From contig CAZYDG010000072.1 in the NCBI GenBank assembly GCA_964645835.1, positions 142,783 through 206,782 on the forward strand: 64,000 bases of DNA. The letters are read 5' to 3'. Position numbers and translations under genes: made by a program. Below the pieces are notes generated by a model. It saw only the letters and a program-made list of their open reading frames with translations, made no database searches and was not told where the DNA came from. This DNA comes from CAZBME01 sp964645835. GTDB lineage: Bacteria; Desulfobacterota; Syntrophia; Syntrophales; UBA8958. Positions 40,852 to 50,405 of the stretch are shown piece after piece. Position 1 is the first letter of the stretch; every line of letters starts with the position of its first letter.

Positions 40852-41450
40852 TGTTTAATCACCACCTTATCCAAATAGTCTCGAACCATATTGTCATGAT
40901 CCTGAGCCGTAATGCTTCTCTTCAAAATTTCTTCCGCCATTTGCACAGAAAGTTGCACGGCCTCTTGTCTTAGCTGTTGGCTTGCACCCTTGAATTCCTG
41001 TTCCATGCGGGCCTTCGTATCTTCTTCAATTTTAGCAGCCGCCTTCTTGGCATCCTCGATGATCTTTTCCTTCTCGACCATGCCCTGGGCCTTGATCATC
41101 TCGACAATGCCATCGATTTCGATAGTGGCTTTCTCCAACTTGGCTTCGTATTCCTTATATTTTTTGTTCGCTTCTTCTTTCGCGACCTCGGCTTCATCCA
41201 GTGAGGTCTTGATGTCTACACGTCTGCCGCTGAAGAATTCCTTGATTTTCTTGGCCAGGAACCACCAAAGGAAACCGACCAGAATAGTAAAATTCATCAT
41301 TCGCCAGGCAAAGTCTTTCCACTCGGCCATGCCGGGGCCGTGGTGCGCGCCGCCTTCACTGGATGCAAACGCTGCCGCCGCCGTCAGCAGTACCGCCGCC
41401 AAAGCAAGCAGGATGGACTTCGCCGTTTGTCTGGAACAAACTTTTTTCAT
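40848..41450 (-). CDS. atpF: ATP synthase b subunit
   Basis: 200 residues. N-terminal hydrophobic stretch ILLALAAVLLTAAAAFASSEGG looks like a signal peptide, then a second membrane helix MMNFTILVGFLWWFLAKKIKEFF and a long charged coiled coil. The extra export-like N-terminus is a feature of b subunits in many Desulfobacterota. Peripheral stalk. Overlaps atpH by 4 bases. Confidence 0.92.
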   Translation of the reverse strand: MKKVCSRQTAKSILLALAAVLLTAAAAFASSEGGAHHGPGMAEWKDFAWRMMNFTILVGFLWWFLAKKIKEFFSGRRVDIKTSLDEAEVAKEEANKKYKEYEAKLEKATIEIDGIVEMIKAQGMVEKEKIIEDAKKAAAKIEEDTKARMEQEFKGASQQLRQEAVQLSVQMAEEILKRSITAQDHDNMVRDYLDKVVIKH

Positions 41451-41875
41451 TGAAGACTCCTTCCCAACACTTTTTCCGCAATTTCCGCCGATATCTTCTG
41501 AGACTGGCCTTTCAGGATCTGCCTCGCCGCATCGACTTCTTTGGAAACCCGACCCTGAAATTCCGCTAGCATGGCGGGAATTTTACTTCTCTTCTCGTCG
41601 ACAATCGCCTTGGCCTGGTCCGCAGCATCCTTCAAAATTTCGGATTTCACGCCGACAGCATTTTGTTTTGCCTGACGGAGCTTCTCTTCATACTCCAGTA
41701 CCTTCTGCTCGGCCGTTGCATTGAGACGCTTGATCTCTTCATCGGAATCCAGCAGAATCTTTTTTCTCTTCTCAATAATCGAGAGGATCGGTTTGTAAAG
41801 AAGCATGTTAAGGATCGCCATCAGAACGAGAAAATTGACAATCTGAATGAAAATGGTAGAATCTAAACTTATCAC
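41447..41875 (-). CDS. atpF': ATP synthase b' subunit
   Basis: 142 residues. One membrane helix (about 7-27) then coiled coil, the layout of the short b/b' subunit that pairs with atpF. First gene of the operon, overlapping atpF by 4 bases (ATGA). The membrane subunits a and c (atpB, atpE) are not in the window and must be elsewhere, as usual in this group. Confidence 0.9.
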   Translation of the reverse strand: MISLDSTIFIQIVNFLVLMAILNMLLYKPILSIIEKRKKILLDSDEEIKRLNATAEQKVLEYEEKLRQAKQNAVGVKSEILKDAADQAKAIVDEKRSKIPAMLAEFQGRVSKEVDAARQILKGQSQKISAEIAEKVLGRSLQ

Positions 41876-41910
41876 GGTTGAACCTCACGAAAAATATAAA
41901 TAATGTTTAC

Positions 41911-41950
41911 AAAAAAAACCGAATGAAGCAGGTGCGCTTCATCCGGTTTT
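41911..41950 (-). terminator. Terminator of the mre/rod operon
   Basis: Stem ACCG-ATGAAGC / GCTTCAT-CGGT with a 6-base loop. On the minus strand followed by TTTTTTTT. Lies 360 bases beyond rodA and just before the atp genes. Confidence 0.75.
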
Positions 41951-42092
41951 CATTTCTCGGACAACTCAATACCAGGGTAAACTATTACTTGATCATAGTG
42001 TGTGCCGGTTAATAACAGACGCACATCAAAACAATGACCATGATTCAAATGCACAGACAATGAAAATTCCTCCAATCCACATAGAGCGCGGT

Positions 42093-42122
42093 CTACTAAT
42101 CATAAGAAGCCGGGCTTGTCAA
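42093..42122 (-). promoter_or_regulatory. Candidate promoter of the ATP synthase operon
   Basis: Minus strand TTGACA (42122-42117), 18 bases, TAGTAG (42098-42093), about 220 bases before the atpF' start. The -35 is perfect, the -10 poor. Confidence 0.35.
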
Positions 42123-42161
42123 GCACTTTTTGCCCTGCTCCCAAACAATACAAAAATAATT

Positions 42162-42305
42162 AGCAGGTTGTTGAAAAACTCGATTTTGGGCAGGCTGTCC
42201 AAAAATACCCAGATGCAAGACGCGCAAAAGCTGAGGAATGAGGCGCACATAGAAAACGAAGCTTGCAGCGCAACGCAGCAGATGGGCGTTTTTCAACAGC
42301 CTGCT
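42162..42305. repeat. Dispersed MITE-like repeat, family A, copy 2
   Basis: AGCAGGTTGTTGAAAAACTC at the left and GCGTTTTTCAACAGCCTGCT at the right form terminal inverted repeats of about 19 bp. The interior has GATGCAAGACGCGCAAAAGC and GCTTGCAGCGCAACGCAGCA. Ends 8 bases from the rodA stop codon. Confidence 0.8.
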
Positions 42306-42312
42306 TCCGAAT

Positions 42313-43425
42313 TTAGCGTTGCAGAATATAGCGCCGGGTACTAATATTCATCAGAAGACCAATTCCGGTCATAAGGACAACGATGGCGGAACCACCATAG
42401 CTCAAAAACGGCAAGGGTACGCCGACAACGGGAAGAATGCCCAGAACCATCCCCATATTGATAAAAACTCCACAAAAAAGTAGCATGGTAATACCATAGG
42501 CGATCAGGGTCCCGAGATAGTCTCTGGAGTGCATGGCAATTTTGAGACCCCAGAGGATAAGAATCAAAAACATGGAAATCAGAATTAAGCCCCCCAGAAA
42601 GCCCCATTCCTCGGCAAAGACCGAAAAAACGAAGTCCGTCTGCTGTTCCGGTAAAAACTTCAGTTGTGTCTGCGTTCCCTTCAAATAGCCTTTCCCCAAA
42701 AAACCACCGGAGCCAACTGCTATCATCGACTGTATGATATGGTATCCGGCGCCGAGAGGGTCCCGTTCGGGACTGAAGAACATCAGAATACGATCCTTCT
42801 GATAATCACGCATAAAATGCCAGGCGACTGGCATCATGACCAGGGCACCGACACTTGCAACGAGAATGGCCTGGAGACGAATACCGACAAAAAGGACAAA
42901 GACGCAAAAGATCAGAAAATGCATAAGGGCAGTACCCAGATCGGGTTGCCGGATAATCAAAACAAAGGGGAGAATCATTATAAAGAAAGGTATCCACAAG
43001 TCTTTCAGATCGTAGCCTCCACTGGCCCGGTGATCATTAAAATAGCGGGCCAAGGCGAGAATCAGCGTCAATTTTGATATTTCCGATGGCTGAAAAGAAA
43101 AGCCGCCGATAGCAAACCAGCGTTGTGATCCATGGGTCGTGAAACCGTAAATGGCTACGACAATCAGCAGCAGCAAAGACGCCCCATAAAGGACATAGAC
43201 GTACTGGTTGATGACCCTGTAATCCACGAAAAAGGCCATGATCATAAAAAGCAGGCCGATCATGATCCATTGCATCTGCTTAATATATAAAGGAGAATGT
43301 TTAGCAGACACTAAACTGAAGCCGGTGCTGTAAATATTCATGACGCCGATGGCGCATATACCCAGCACCAGGATCAATAAAGTCCAATCAAAATTCAAGA
43401 ACAATTGCCTATCAAACTTGAGCAT
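42313..43425 (-). CDS. rodA: Rod-shape SEDS glycosyltransferase RodA
   Basis: 370 residues with about ten membrane helices. SEDS motifs: GSQRWFAIGGFSFQPSEISKL, IRQPDLGTALM, and FLPEQQTDFVFSVFAEEWGFLGG and PLPFLSYGGSA. Peptidoglycan polymerase of the elongasome, working with PBP2 from the gene just upstream (18 bases). Last gene of the mre operon. Confidence 0.96.
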   Translation of the reverse strand: MLKFDRQLFLNFDWTLLILVLGICAIGVMNIYSTGFSLVSAKHSPLYIKQMQWIMIGLLFMIMAFFVDYRVINQYVYVLYGASLLLLIVVAIYGFTTHGSQRWFAIGGFSFQPSEISKLTLILALARYFNDHRASGGYDLKDLWIPFFIMILPFVLIIRQPDLGTALMHFLIFCVFVLFVGIRLQAILVASVGALVMMPVAWHFMRDYQKDRILMFFSPERDPLGAGYHIIQSMIAVGSGGFLGKGYLKGTQTQLKFLPEQQTDFVFSVFAEEWGFLGGLILISMFLILILWGLKIAMHSRDYLGTLIAYGITMLLFCGVFINMGMVLGILPVVGVPLPFLSYGGSAIVVLMTGIGLLMNISTRRYILQR

Positions 43426-43443
43426 TGCAACATCTCCGTACCG

Positions 43444-45369
43444 TCAGGATTCTTCCTCTTCTTCAATAGCCTCCTGTTCCTGAGGAATCAGGGGCTGCTG
43501 TGTGGATTTCACTGCCGCCGGAGGCTTGCCGGCATCCTTTTTGTTTTGAAAATAGGCGTCTATGACCTTTCTGGCCACAGGGGCCGCAGCCGATCCACCA
43601 TGGCCTGCATTTTCCATAATGACCGCCACGGCGATCTCAGGCTGCTTGAAGGGGGCAAAGCAAACGAAGAGGGCATGATCCCGAAATCTGGCAGAAACGA
43701 TCTTGAGTTTTCGTGCTTTATCTTCCGAAGGCAATCCGATAACCTGTGCTGTCCCCGTTTTACCGGCAACATCGGCCTCAGGACGCCGCAATGCGCCCCC
43801 CGTGCCGCCGCCTTCGTTGACAACCCCCCACAGACCGGAATTAATCTGGGCGATCGTTTCCGGACGAAAACCAAGAATGCTCCTCTTTTCCGCCGGAAAT
43901 TCCTTCACAACCTTGCCATCCACAGCCTCGATCTGTTTGATGAGCCGGGAACGGAAAACGGTCCCCCCGTTGGCCAGGGCACTGTATGCCGATACGAGTT
44001 GCAGGGGCGTAACGAGGTCAAAACCCTGCCCAATGGCGATGGGAATCGTCTCTCCCGGTTGCCACGGTTCTTTCATCCTCGCCAGTTTCCATTGCCTGGT
44101 AGGCACGAGACCCGGTTTCTCACGGGGCAAATCCAATCCCGTTACGCTGCCGAAGCCCAGTCGTTGGGCATAAACGGCCATCCTGTCGACGCCTAGCATC
44201 TTGCCCAGATTATAAAAATAGACATCGCAAGACTCCACAAGGGCGCGGTGCAGGCTGACCCAACCGTGGCCATGTTTTTGCCAGCACCGGTAGGTCCTGT
44301 TCCCCAGAGTGAAGGCGCCGTTGCAGAAGAATTTCGTATCCTCTTTTATGAGGCCTTCTTCCAGGGCAGCGGCGGCAGCAACGATCTTGTAAGTCGATCC
44401 GGGGGGGTACTGACCTGATACAGCGCGGTTCTCCATGGGATGGAGGAGATTCTTTGATAATTTCTCCCATTCCTTGGTCGTAATGCCTCCGTTAAACAGA
44501 TTGGGGTCAAAGGATGGCGAACTGACAAGGGCAAGAATCGATCCATCCCTGGGATCCATAACCACAACGGCGCCCGGTCTGCCCTCGACGGCCGCCCACG
44601 CTGCCTCCTGTAGCCTGGCATCAATGGTCAGCATAACATTATAACCCGCTACGGGTTCCACCCGCCCCAAGGCCTTGACCACCTTGCCGATAACGTTGAC
44701 TTCCACCTGTTCGGCGCCGCTCTTACCGCCAAGATAGGCATCCAGGTATTTCTCAATGCCATATTTGCCAACCGTATCACCGGGGGAAAGATCATCCATG
44801 TCATTCTTATCCAGTTCTTCCTGGCTGACCTCCCCGGTGTAACCAATCACCTGGGCAAGCATCTCCCCTGAAACGTATTTCCGCACCGGCACGACTTCAG
44901 CGACAACACCCGGTAAATCCAGGGCATGTGTTTCGATGACGGCGAGCTTATCTCGACTGATATTCTTTTCTATCCTTATGGGAACAAATGGCTGAACACG
45001 GCCCGTCGGTACGATATCCGTCACCAACGTTAACCCCCGTTCTGCGTAAAAACGTTCGATCTTTTCGAGGATGGCGCCAACCTGACCGGCACGGTTGGGA
45101 ACATAGATCAGATCAAAGGCCGGTTGATTATCGACGAGAACCTGTCGGCGGCTGTCCATGATCAGTCCGCGCAGAGGCTTGATCTTTCTCAGGCGGACGC
45201 TGTTATTCTCCGATCGCAATTGAAATTCGTCCCCTCTGATGATCTGAAGATACATCATACGGATACCGACTACGATCAGGGCGATCAAGACGACCCAGAA
45301 GAGGTATTTGAAACGTCTTCTCAGATCGACGGCATCATGCTCGCCTAGGCGACCGCGCATTTCCACCAT
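43444..45369 (-). CDS. mrdA: Penicillin-binding protein 2
   Basis: 641 residues. One N-terminal membrane helix (YLFWVVLIALIVVGI), a PBP dimerisation domain (about 60-230) and a transpeptidase domain with PGSTYKIVA (S-x-x-K), ESCDVYFYN (S-C-D) and GKTGTAQV (K-T-G). Makes the cross-links for cell elongation with RodA. The start is uncertain among ATG 45369, ATG 45360 and a TTG further up; the gene overlaps mreD by about 35 bases. Acidic C-terminal tail EEEEES. Confidence 0.95.
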   Translation of the reverse strand: MVEMRGRLGEHDAVDLRRRFKYLFWVVLIALIVVGIRMMYLQIIRGDEFQLRSENNSVRLRKIKPLRGLIMDSRRQVLVDNQPAFDLIYVPNRAGQVGAILEKIERFYAERGLTLVTDIVPTGRVQPFVPIRIEKNISRDKLAVIETHALDLPGVVAEVVPVRKYVSGEMLAQVIGYTGEVSQEELDKNDMDDLSPGDTVGKYGIEKYLDAYLGGKSGAEQVEVNVIGKVVKALGRVEPVAGYNVMLTIDARLQEAAWAAVEGRPGAVVVMDPRDGSILALVSSPSFDPNLFNGGITTKEWEKLSKNLLHPMENRAVSGQYPPGSTYKIVAAAAALEEGLIKEDTKFFCNGAFTLGNRTYRCWQKHGHGWVSLHRALVESCDVYFYNLGKMLGVDRMAVYAQRLGFGSVTGLDLPREKPGLVPTRQWKLARMKEPWQPGETIPIAIGQGFDLVTPLQLVSAYSALANGGTVFRSRLIKQIEAVDGKVVKEFPAEKRSILGFRPETIAQINSGLWGVVNEGGGTGGALRRPEADVAGKTGTAQVIGLPSEDKARKLKIVSARFRDHALFVCFAPFKQPEIAVAVIMENAGHGGSAAAPVARKVIDAYFQNKKDAGKPPAAVKSTQQPLIPQEQEAIEEEEES

Positions 45370-45844
45370 AGAGATTACCAAACCTGTCGAAAAATTTAAA
45401 AAGGAAGGGACTTACAGCGCTCGCAACGGTCAATTGGGGAAGAAAGAAACGAAACGTATCATAGAAAAGATGGTTCCCGTAAATCAGATAGTTCAGAACG
45501 ACGATCAATATTCCTTCCAGAATACCGCTAACGAAGGTCATGAAGACGACAAAACCCGGACTTTCGCCATATACCCGTGGAGAAATAAGAAACGACGTCG
45601 AAAAGAGCAGGAAATAGATCAAGGTATAAAACCCGGAGATGGCCCCCGTAATGCAATCCATCATAAAGCCCAGCAGCAAGGCCAGTATGCCGCCTTTCAT
45701 CATCTCCAGACGAAATCCGGCATAGACAACCAATATCAAGGATAACTCCACTGTGATGCTATTGAAGAAGAGGACACCCGGCACGGAATGCTGGAAAACT
45801 ACAAACAACATGAGAAAAATGGGCAGCACCGCATAATAGATCAT
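45335..45844 (-). CDS. mreD: Rod shape-determining protein MreD
   Basis: 169 residues with five to six hydrophobic helices; MLFVVFQHSVPG...VELSLILVVYAGFRLEMMKGGILALLLGFMMDCITG fits the MreD family. Membrane link of the elongasome. ATGA overlap with mreC upstream. Confidence 0.88.
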   Translation of the reverse strand: MIYYAVLPIFLMLFVVFQHSVPGVLFFNSITVELSLILVVYAGFRLEMMKGGILALLLGFMMDCITGAISGFYTLIYFLLFSTSFLISPRVYGESPGFVVFMTFVSGILEGILIVVLNYLIYGNHLFYDTFRFFLPQLTVASAVSPFLFKFFDRFGNLYGGNARSPRRA

Positions 45845-46668
45845 TTTTCGGGCTCCGGTTTTAACAACAGAACGAGGACCTCTTCAAGCCGCGCAAAATC
45901 TACGACGGGTGCAACATCAATCTTCTGGAAAAGACTGGAGTCCTTCTTATCCGCCCGTGTCACAACACCCAGCATCAACCCTTTGGGAAATGTTGCGGCT
46001 AGCCCCGAAGAAAGAACTACATCGCCGGCTTTGACATCTTCCGTCTTGGCCACGTACTTAAGGGCACAACCAGAAACGCCTGCGCCCTGCAGAATGCCCT
46101 GAATGCGGGATGATTGAATCAGACCATCTATATTGCTGTTGGTGTCCGTTACAAGTAGAATGCGGGAGACATGCCACGATGTTTCAATAACACGTCCGAC
46201 AACCCCCTGATCGTTAATCACGGGAAGATCCTTTCTCACACCGTGGGCTGTCCCTTTGTTGATCAAAATCGTTTTCAGGACGGATTTCTGATCGCTGCCG
46301 ATGACCCTGGCAGGAACAGTAGTATAACCCAATCCGGATTGAAGTCCGAGAAGTTTCTGCAAGCGCAGGCTCTCATGGTACCCTTCGCGATACTGAACCA
46401 ACTGGTTGATTAATTGATCGTTTTCTTTTTTTAGACGACGATTCTCATCTCCCAAACCGATCATAAAGATGTATCGGTACCATGCCTGATGAACGGCGTG
46501 AATGGGTGTCCGGAAGAAATAATCCAAGGGCGCCGACGTCTCAAGGACAAGCCTTCTCATTATACCGCTGTCATAGGGATGCCTGGCACTGTATGAGAGC
46601 AGCGCGATGACCACAGCGACCACAACGGATATTATAATGACAGGTCGATTTTTTTTTGAAAGCAACAT
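45841..46668 (-). CDS. mreC: Rod shape-determining protein MreC
   Basis: 275 residues. N-terminal membrane helix (IIISVVVAVVIALLSYSA), a coiled coil (about 70-105: LGDENRRLKKENDQLINQLVQY) and the MreC beta domain (TVPARVIGSDQKSVLKTILINKGTAHGV...ISSG-type end). Periplasmic scaffold for PBP2 and RodA. 121 bases after mreB. Confidence 0.94.
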   Translation of the reverse strand: MLLSKKNRPVIIISVVVAVVIALLSYSARHPYDSGIMRRLVLETSAPLDYFFRTPIHAVHQAWYRYIFMIGLGDENRRLKKENDQLINQLVQYREGYHESLRLQKLLGLQSGLGYTTVPARVIGSDQKSVLKTILINKGTAHGVRKDLPVINDQGVVGRVIETSWHVSRILLVTDTNSNIDGLIQSSRIQGILQGAGVSGCALKYVAKTEDVKAGDVVLSSGLAATFPKGLMLGVVTRADKKDSSLFQKIDVAPVVDFARLEEVLVLLLKPEPEK

Positions 46669-46789
46669 GCCATACCCGGATAGCCACAGGGCTTCAAATT
46701 TGTGATATTAATTATTCTATCGCCGCCTATTCCCCAGGTAAGGCATGCAAACAAGTCCCCGTCAGGTATGGCGCGACATGTCCTATACA

Positions 46790-47827
46790 TCAAACCTGAA
46801 GGGTCACTTCCTTCAGAACATCCAGTTGATCCAAGGCCATCCCGGCGCCTCTGGCAACAGTAGACAGGGGATCGTCGGCAATAGTAACGGGCAATCCCGT
46901 CTCCTCTCGGATCAGGATATCAAGATTTCGCAACAGGGCGCCACCGCCCGTCAGCATGATGCCCCGGTCGACGATATCACCGGCCAGTTCGGGAGGCGCG
47001 TTTTCCAGGGCGTCCTTCACGGTGTCTACGATCAGGCTGATCGGTTCGGCAATGGCCTCCCGCACCTCTTCCGAGTTGATTTCGATGATCTTCGGAATAC
47101 CGGAGATCAGATCCCGCCCTTTCACCTCCACAGTTCGCAATTCCTGGTCCGGATAGGCGCAGCCGATGGTCGTCTTTATGATTTCGCCCGTCCGTTCACC
47201 GATGAGCAGGCTATATTTGCGTTTCATATACTGGACGATTTCCTCGTCGATCTTGTCGCCGGCTACACGCAGAGACTTGGCATAGACAATGCCGGACAGT
47301 GAAATGACGGCCACTTCAGTCGTTCCACCGCCAATATCTACAACCATGGAACTCGTTGGTTCCGTAATTGGCAGCCCGGCCCCGATGGCGGCGGCCATGG
47401 GTTCCTCAATTAAATAGATCTCACGGGCGCCGGCCGATTCGACGGTTTCACGAACAGCCCGTTTTTCCACCTGTGTAATCCCGGAAGGCACCGATACGAT
47501 AATGCGTGGACGAACAAGAGTCCTTCGGTTATGAACGCTCAGGATAAAATGTCGGAGCATGGCCTCCGTAATGTCGAAATCGGCGATGACCCCGTCCCTC
47601 ATAGGCCGGATCGCCATAATATTCCCTGGCGTACGGCCAACCATTCTCTTGGCTTCGGCTCCGACGGCGAGGACTTTCTTGATCCCCTTGGAATCCATAT
47701 GCACAGCAACGACGGAGGGCTCACTCAAAACGATACCCTTTCCCTTAACGTAAACAAGGGTATTGGCCGTTCCCAGATCGATGGCCAGATCATTGGAAAA
47801 CTTCCCCAGAATAAAATCAAACAGCAC
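46790..47827 (-). CDS. mreB: Rod shape-determining actin homologue MreB
   Basis: 345 residues. Actin-fold phosphate loops DLGTANTLVYV and DIGGGTTEVAVISL, plus SEPSVVAV and ERTGEIIKTTIG. Forms membrane filaments that steer wall synthesis. I place the start at the GTG 47827 (reading V/M-LFDFILGKFSNDLAIDLGTA) because AGGAGG is 7 bases before it and only one base from the ATG two codons upstream; relatives also begin MLFD. First gene of the mreBCD-mrdA-rodA operon; divergent from ppiD. Confidence 0.96.
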   Translation of the reverse strand: MLFDFILGKFSNDLAIDLGTANTLVYVKGKGIVLSEPSVVAVHMDSKGIKKVLAVGAEAKRMVGRTPGNIMAIRPMRDGVIADFDITEAMLRHFILSVHNRRTLVRPRIIVSVPSGITQVEKRAVRETVESAGAREIYLIEEPMAAAIGAGLPITEPTSSMVVDIGGGTTEVAVISLSGIVYAKSLRVAGDKIDEEIVQYMKRKYSLLIGERTGEIIKTTIGCAYPDQELRTVEVKGRDLISGIPKIIEINSEEVREAIAEPISLIVDTVKDALENAPPELAGDIVDRGIMLTGGGALLRNLDILIREETGLPVTIADDPLSTVARGAGMALDQLDVLKEVTLQV

Positions 47828-48007
47828 GGTCATTCCTCCTGAATTTACGGGGAGTTGTGAGCCCTCTCCCCTTGATCGTAAATGAATGTCACCCCCTATA
47901 GCCTATTTCTCAACCCTAAGCAACGCTTTTTTAAAATCCATTTGCTTTTTTCAGCTGCATGTAATACTAATGCCGACTTAAAATTGAATGGAATAAGGAA
48001 AAAGGCC

Positions 48008-49606
48008 ATGCTTGATTTGATGCGGCAACATGCTAAAAATTGGATGATGAAGGCCATCCTGGGCATCATTATTATCGTTTTCGTCTTTTACTTCGGTTCG
48101 ACAAGCGGAAGAAACAAGGCGGACGCCCTCGTAACAATCGATGGAAAAACCATCAGCAGGATGGAATTCGATAAACAATATCAGGATATCATCGAGATGT
48201 ACCGCCAGCGTTTCGGCGGCCGCCTGACGGACGAGATGATAAAAGCCCTGAAGCTCAAAGAACAGGTCATGGACAAGATCGTCTATGAAGCCATATTGAT
48301 CAAGAAGGCTCAAGAACTTCATATCAATGTGTCGGATGAGGAATTAAAGTCCATCATTGCCTCGACACCCGCATTTCAAAGAAACGGCGTCTTTGACGAA
48401 AAGCTCTATCAGCAAATGCTGCGCTATAACCGCATGAAGCCGGAAGACTTTGAGATCGCTCAGAAGAAAAACCTCCTCGTCACCAAGTTGGAAGACTTGC
48501 TTCAGGACGGCATTACCGTGACGGATCAGGAAATTTACAATTTCTATAGAATCACCAATGAAAAGATTAACCTGTCATGGACGCGGATTCTCGTCAAAGA
48601 TATGCAGAAGGACATTCGGCCTCAGGCAGCCGATCTCGAAAAGTTCTTGAAGGAAAACAGCGCCGACTTCCGCATCCCCGAGCAGATCCGGATACAATAC
48701 GCATTTTTTGCTCCCTCGGCCTATGCGGGAAGGGTGCAGGTATCCGACGAGGAGGTGCAGGAGGCCTATAACCGCTTCAAAGCCAAAGCGGGCAAAACAG
48801 ACAAGGTCCAGCCCCTGTCCTCAGTGAGAGACAAGCTGGTAGGTGAGATCAAACACAGCAAGGGCATGCGCATAGCTTACGAAGAGGCGAAAAAGGCCCA
48901 CGACGTTATCTACCAGCAGAACAATTTCGACGCCTATGCGGCCCAGAATCATTTATCCATCGCAAGCACAGGCTTCTTCAGCGTCAAGAATCCGCCTGCC
49001 GATTTCAAGCCGGTTAATGACTTTGCAAAAATCGCCTTTGCCTTGCAGAAAGACGACATCAGCAACATCCTGTCCTCCGAAAATGGCTATTATCTCATCA
49101 GACTGGCCGAAAAAAAGGCAGCCTACACACCGGCGGTAAAAGACATTGAACCTGAATTGCGCAGAAAATATGCCGAACTTGAATCGCGCCGTCTGGCCAA
49201 ACAGATGGCGGATCGTCTTCTGGAACGGATGAAAAAAGGGGAGTCTCTGAATAAAATAGCGGCAGAACAAAAACTCACCGTAAGCGAGACAGGTTTCTTC
49301 CGTCCTTCTACACCGCCCTCCCAGCTTGGAACGTCTCCGGAATTGCAACGTGCCCTGTTTCAACTTTCCAGCCAGAAGCCTTACGCCGATCAGGTATTCG
49401 AGGCGGACGGCGCCTTTGTCCTGATCGAGTTCAAACAGAAGGAACAGGGCGACGACAGCGATTTTGCCAAGCAGAAAGACAGCTTGCGGAATACCCTGTT
49501 AAAGATCAAACGGGGCGAGGCCATCCAGTCCTGGATGGAAAGCGTTAAGGCCGAAATGATTAAAGACGGACGGATAAAGTATCATAAAGATTTAAAAGAG
49601 ATTTAG
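48008..49606 (+). CDS. ppiD: PpiD-like periplasmic SurA_N/parvulin protein
   Basis: 532 residues from MLDLMRQHAKNWMMKAILG. Membrane anchor IIIIVFVFYFGS, a SurA-N chaperone domain (about 40-190: KADALVTIDGKTISRMEFDKQY) and a parvulin-like region (about 260-380: FFSVKNPPADFKPVNDFAKIAFALQKDDIS...YLIRLAEKK), then a second degenerate one to the end. Inner-membrane folding factor for exported proteins. AAGGA before this ATG fixes the start; the frame upstream is open but lacks one. Ends at a good terminator. Confidence 0.88.
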   Translation: MLDLMRQHAKNWMMKAILGIIIIVFVFYFGSTSGRNKADALVTIDGKTISRMEFDKQYQDIIEMYRQRFGGRLTDEMIKALKLKEQVMDKIVYEAILIKKAQELHINVSDEELKSIIASTPAFQRNGVFDEKLYQQMLRYNRMKPEDFEIAQKKNLLVTKLEDLLQDGITVTDQEIYNFYRITNEKINLSWTRILVKDMQKDIRPQAADLEKFLKENSADFRIPEQIRIQYAFFAPSAYAGRVQVSDEEVQEAYNRFKAKAGKTDKVQPLSSVRDKLVGEIKHSKGMRIAYEEAKKAHDVIYQQNNFDAYAAQNHLSIASTGFFSVKNPPADFKPVNDFAKIAFALQKDDISNILSSENGYYLIRLAEKKAAYTPAVKDIEPELRRKYAELESRRLAKQMADRLLERMKKGESLNKIAAEQKLTVSETGFFRPSTPPSQLGTSPELQRALFQLSSQKPYADQVFEADGAFVLIEFKQKEQGDDSDFAKQKDSLRNTLLKIKRGEAIQSWMESVKAEMIKDGRIKYHKDLKEI

Positions 49607-49619
49607 GCTGACGAATGAA

Positions 49620-49656
49620 GGCTGAAAGTGATGATCACTTTCGGCCTTTTTCTTTT
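49620..49656 (+). terminator. Terminator of ppiD
   Basis: GGCTGAAAGTGA and TCACTTTCGGCC form a 12-bp stem (one T-G pair) with a 3-base loop, followed by TTTTTCTTTT. Confidence 0.88.
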
Positions 49657-49761
49657 GTATTGCGCTGCCTCGGCTGTGCTTTGTCGTCGGCGATTGACGC
49701 CGGATTAATTAAAAAGCAAGACAAGGGTAAAACACAATCCATCCCCATAACCCAAAGGCTT

Positions 49762-49937
49762 TGATCGAGTAAGCCGAGAAAAGCTGGGTATTGGTCTGAA
49801 TGTGAATTGGATTTTTTCCGACCCCCATCAGCAATGTCATCTGCATCATACAAAAATGGGAAAAATCCCTGAGCCGGAAGACCAATACCCAGCTTCTCTC
49901 CATTCGATTTGGTTGAAATTTGGCGGTGGGTTACGGA
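49762..49937. repeat. Dispersed palindromic repeat, family B, copy 3
   Basis: The most complete copy. Outer arms AAGCTGGGTATTGGTCT (49780-49796) and its exact complement (49879-49895) form a 17-bp inverted repeat; GGATTTTTTCC and GGGAAAAATCC an inner one. Shares ordered blocks with copies at 2750 and 23028. Confidence 0.8.
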
Positions 49938-50024
49938 AAATAAAAGCGGCGCCTCGGCGCCGCATTCCAAAATATAGCCAGCAGGAAAACGCGTAATTAT
50001 CCGGGTCCTATTCGAATACGTACC

Positions 50025-50390
50025 TTATTTACCTAAACAATGTGATTTCCCATGGCCGCGGCCGTTCGTGTCTTCCCTTACCAGTTTTCCGCCTTCAAAT
50101 TCCAGGACATAGATAAAGTCTCCTTCTCCACAATTATAGGACCACTGTTCGACCTTCTTGGATGACTTACTGTGGTTTCTATTGCCCTGATCGCTGGTAT
50201 AAACGTCCTTGGACCCAACTTTTTCCTTGTACGTCGGTTTCCCACATTCCATAATGACCCGCGATTTCGTATCGCCGGCACTTATGACGTTTTCACCACA
50301 GCGGAAGGCCAAGGCGTTGGAGGCAAAGAAACAAAGACCTGCAGTCAGAAAAAAGATACAAAACGGGAAACGGATTAAATAAGGCTTCAT
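50025..50390 (-). CDS. DUF2845 exported protein
   Basis: 121 residues. Signal peptide ending ASNALA, then FRCGENVISAGDTKSRVIMECGKPTYKE, the DUF2845 core with two Cys, and QWSYNCGEGDFIYVLEFEGGKLVRE. Periplasmic; function unknown. Downstream of nadD by 15 bases on the same strand. Confidence 0.8.
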   Translation of the reverse strand: MKPYLIRFPFCIFFLTAGLCFFASNALAFRCGENVISAGDTKSRVIMECGKPTYKEKVGSKDVYTSDQGNRNHSKSSKKVEQWSYNCGEGDFIYVLEFEGGKLVREDTNGRGHGKSHCLGK

Positions 50391-50405
50391 GTGCTTTTTA
50401 CTCCT

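Larger units (their letters stand above)
41876..42312. other. Intergenic region between atp operon and rodA
   Basis: 437 bases: terminator of the cell-shape operon (41911-41950), a candidate atp promoter (42093-42122, minus) and family A repeat copy 2 (42162-42305). Confidence 0.65.
49607..50024. other. Convergent intergenic region ppiD / DUF2845
   Basis: 418 bases: ppiD terminator at 49620-49656 and family B repeat copy 3 at 49762-49937; nothing else recognised. Confidence 0.6.
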
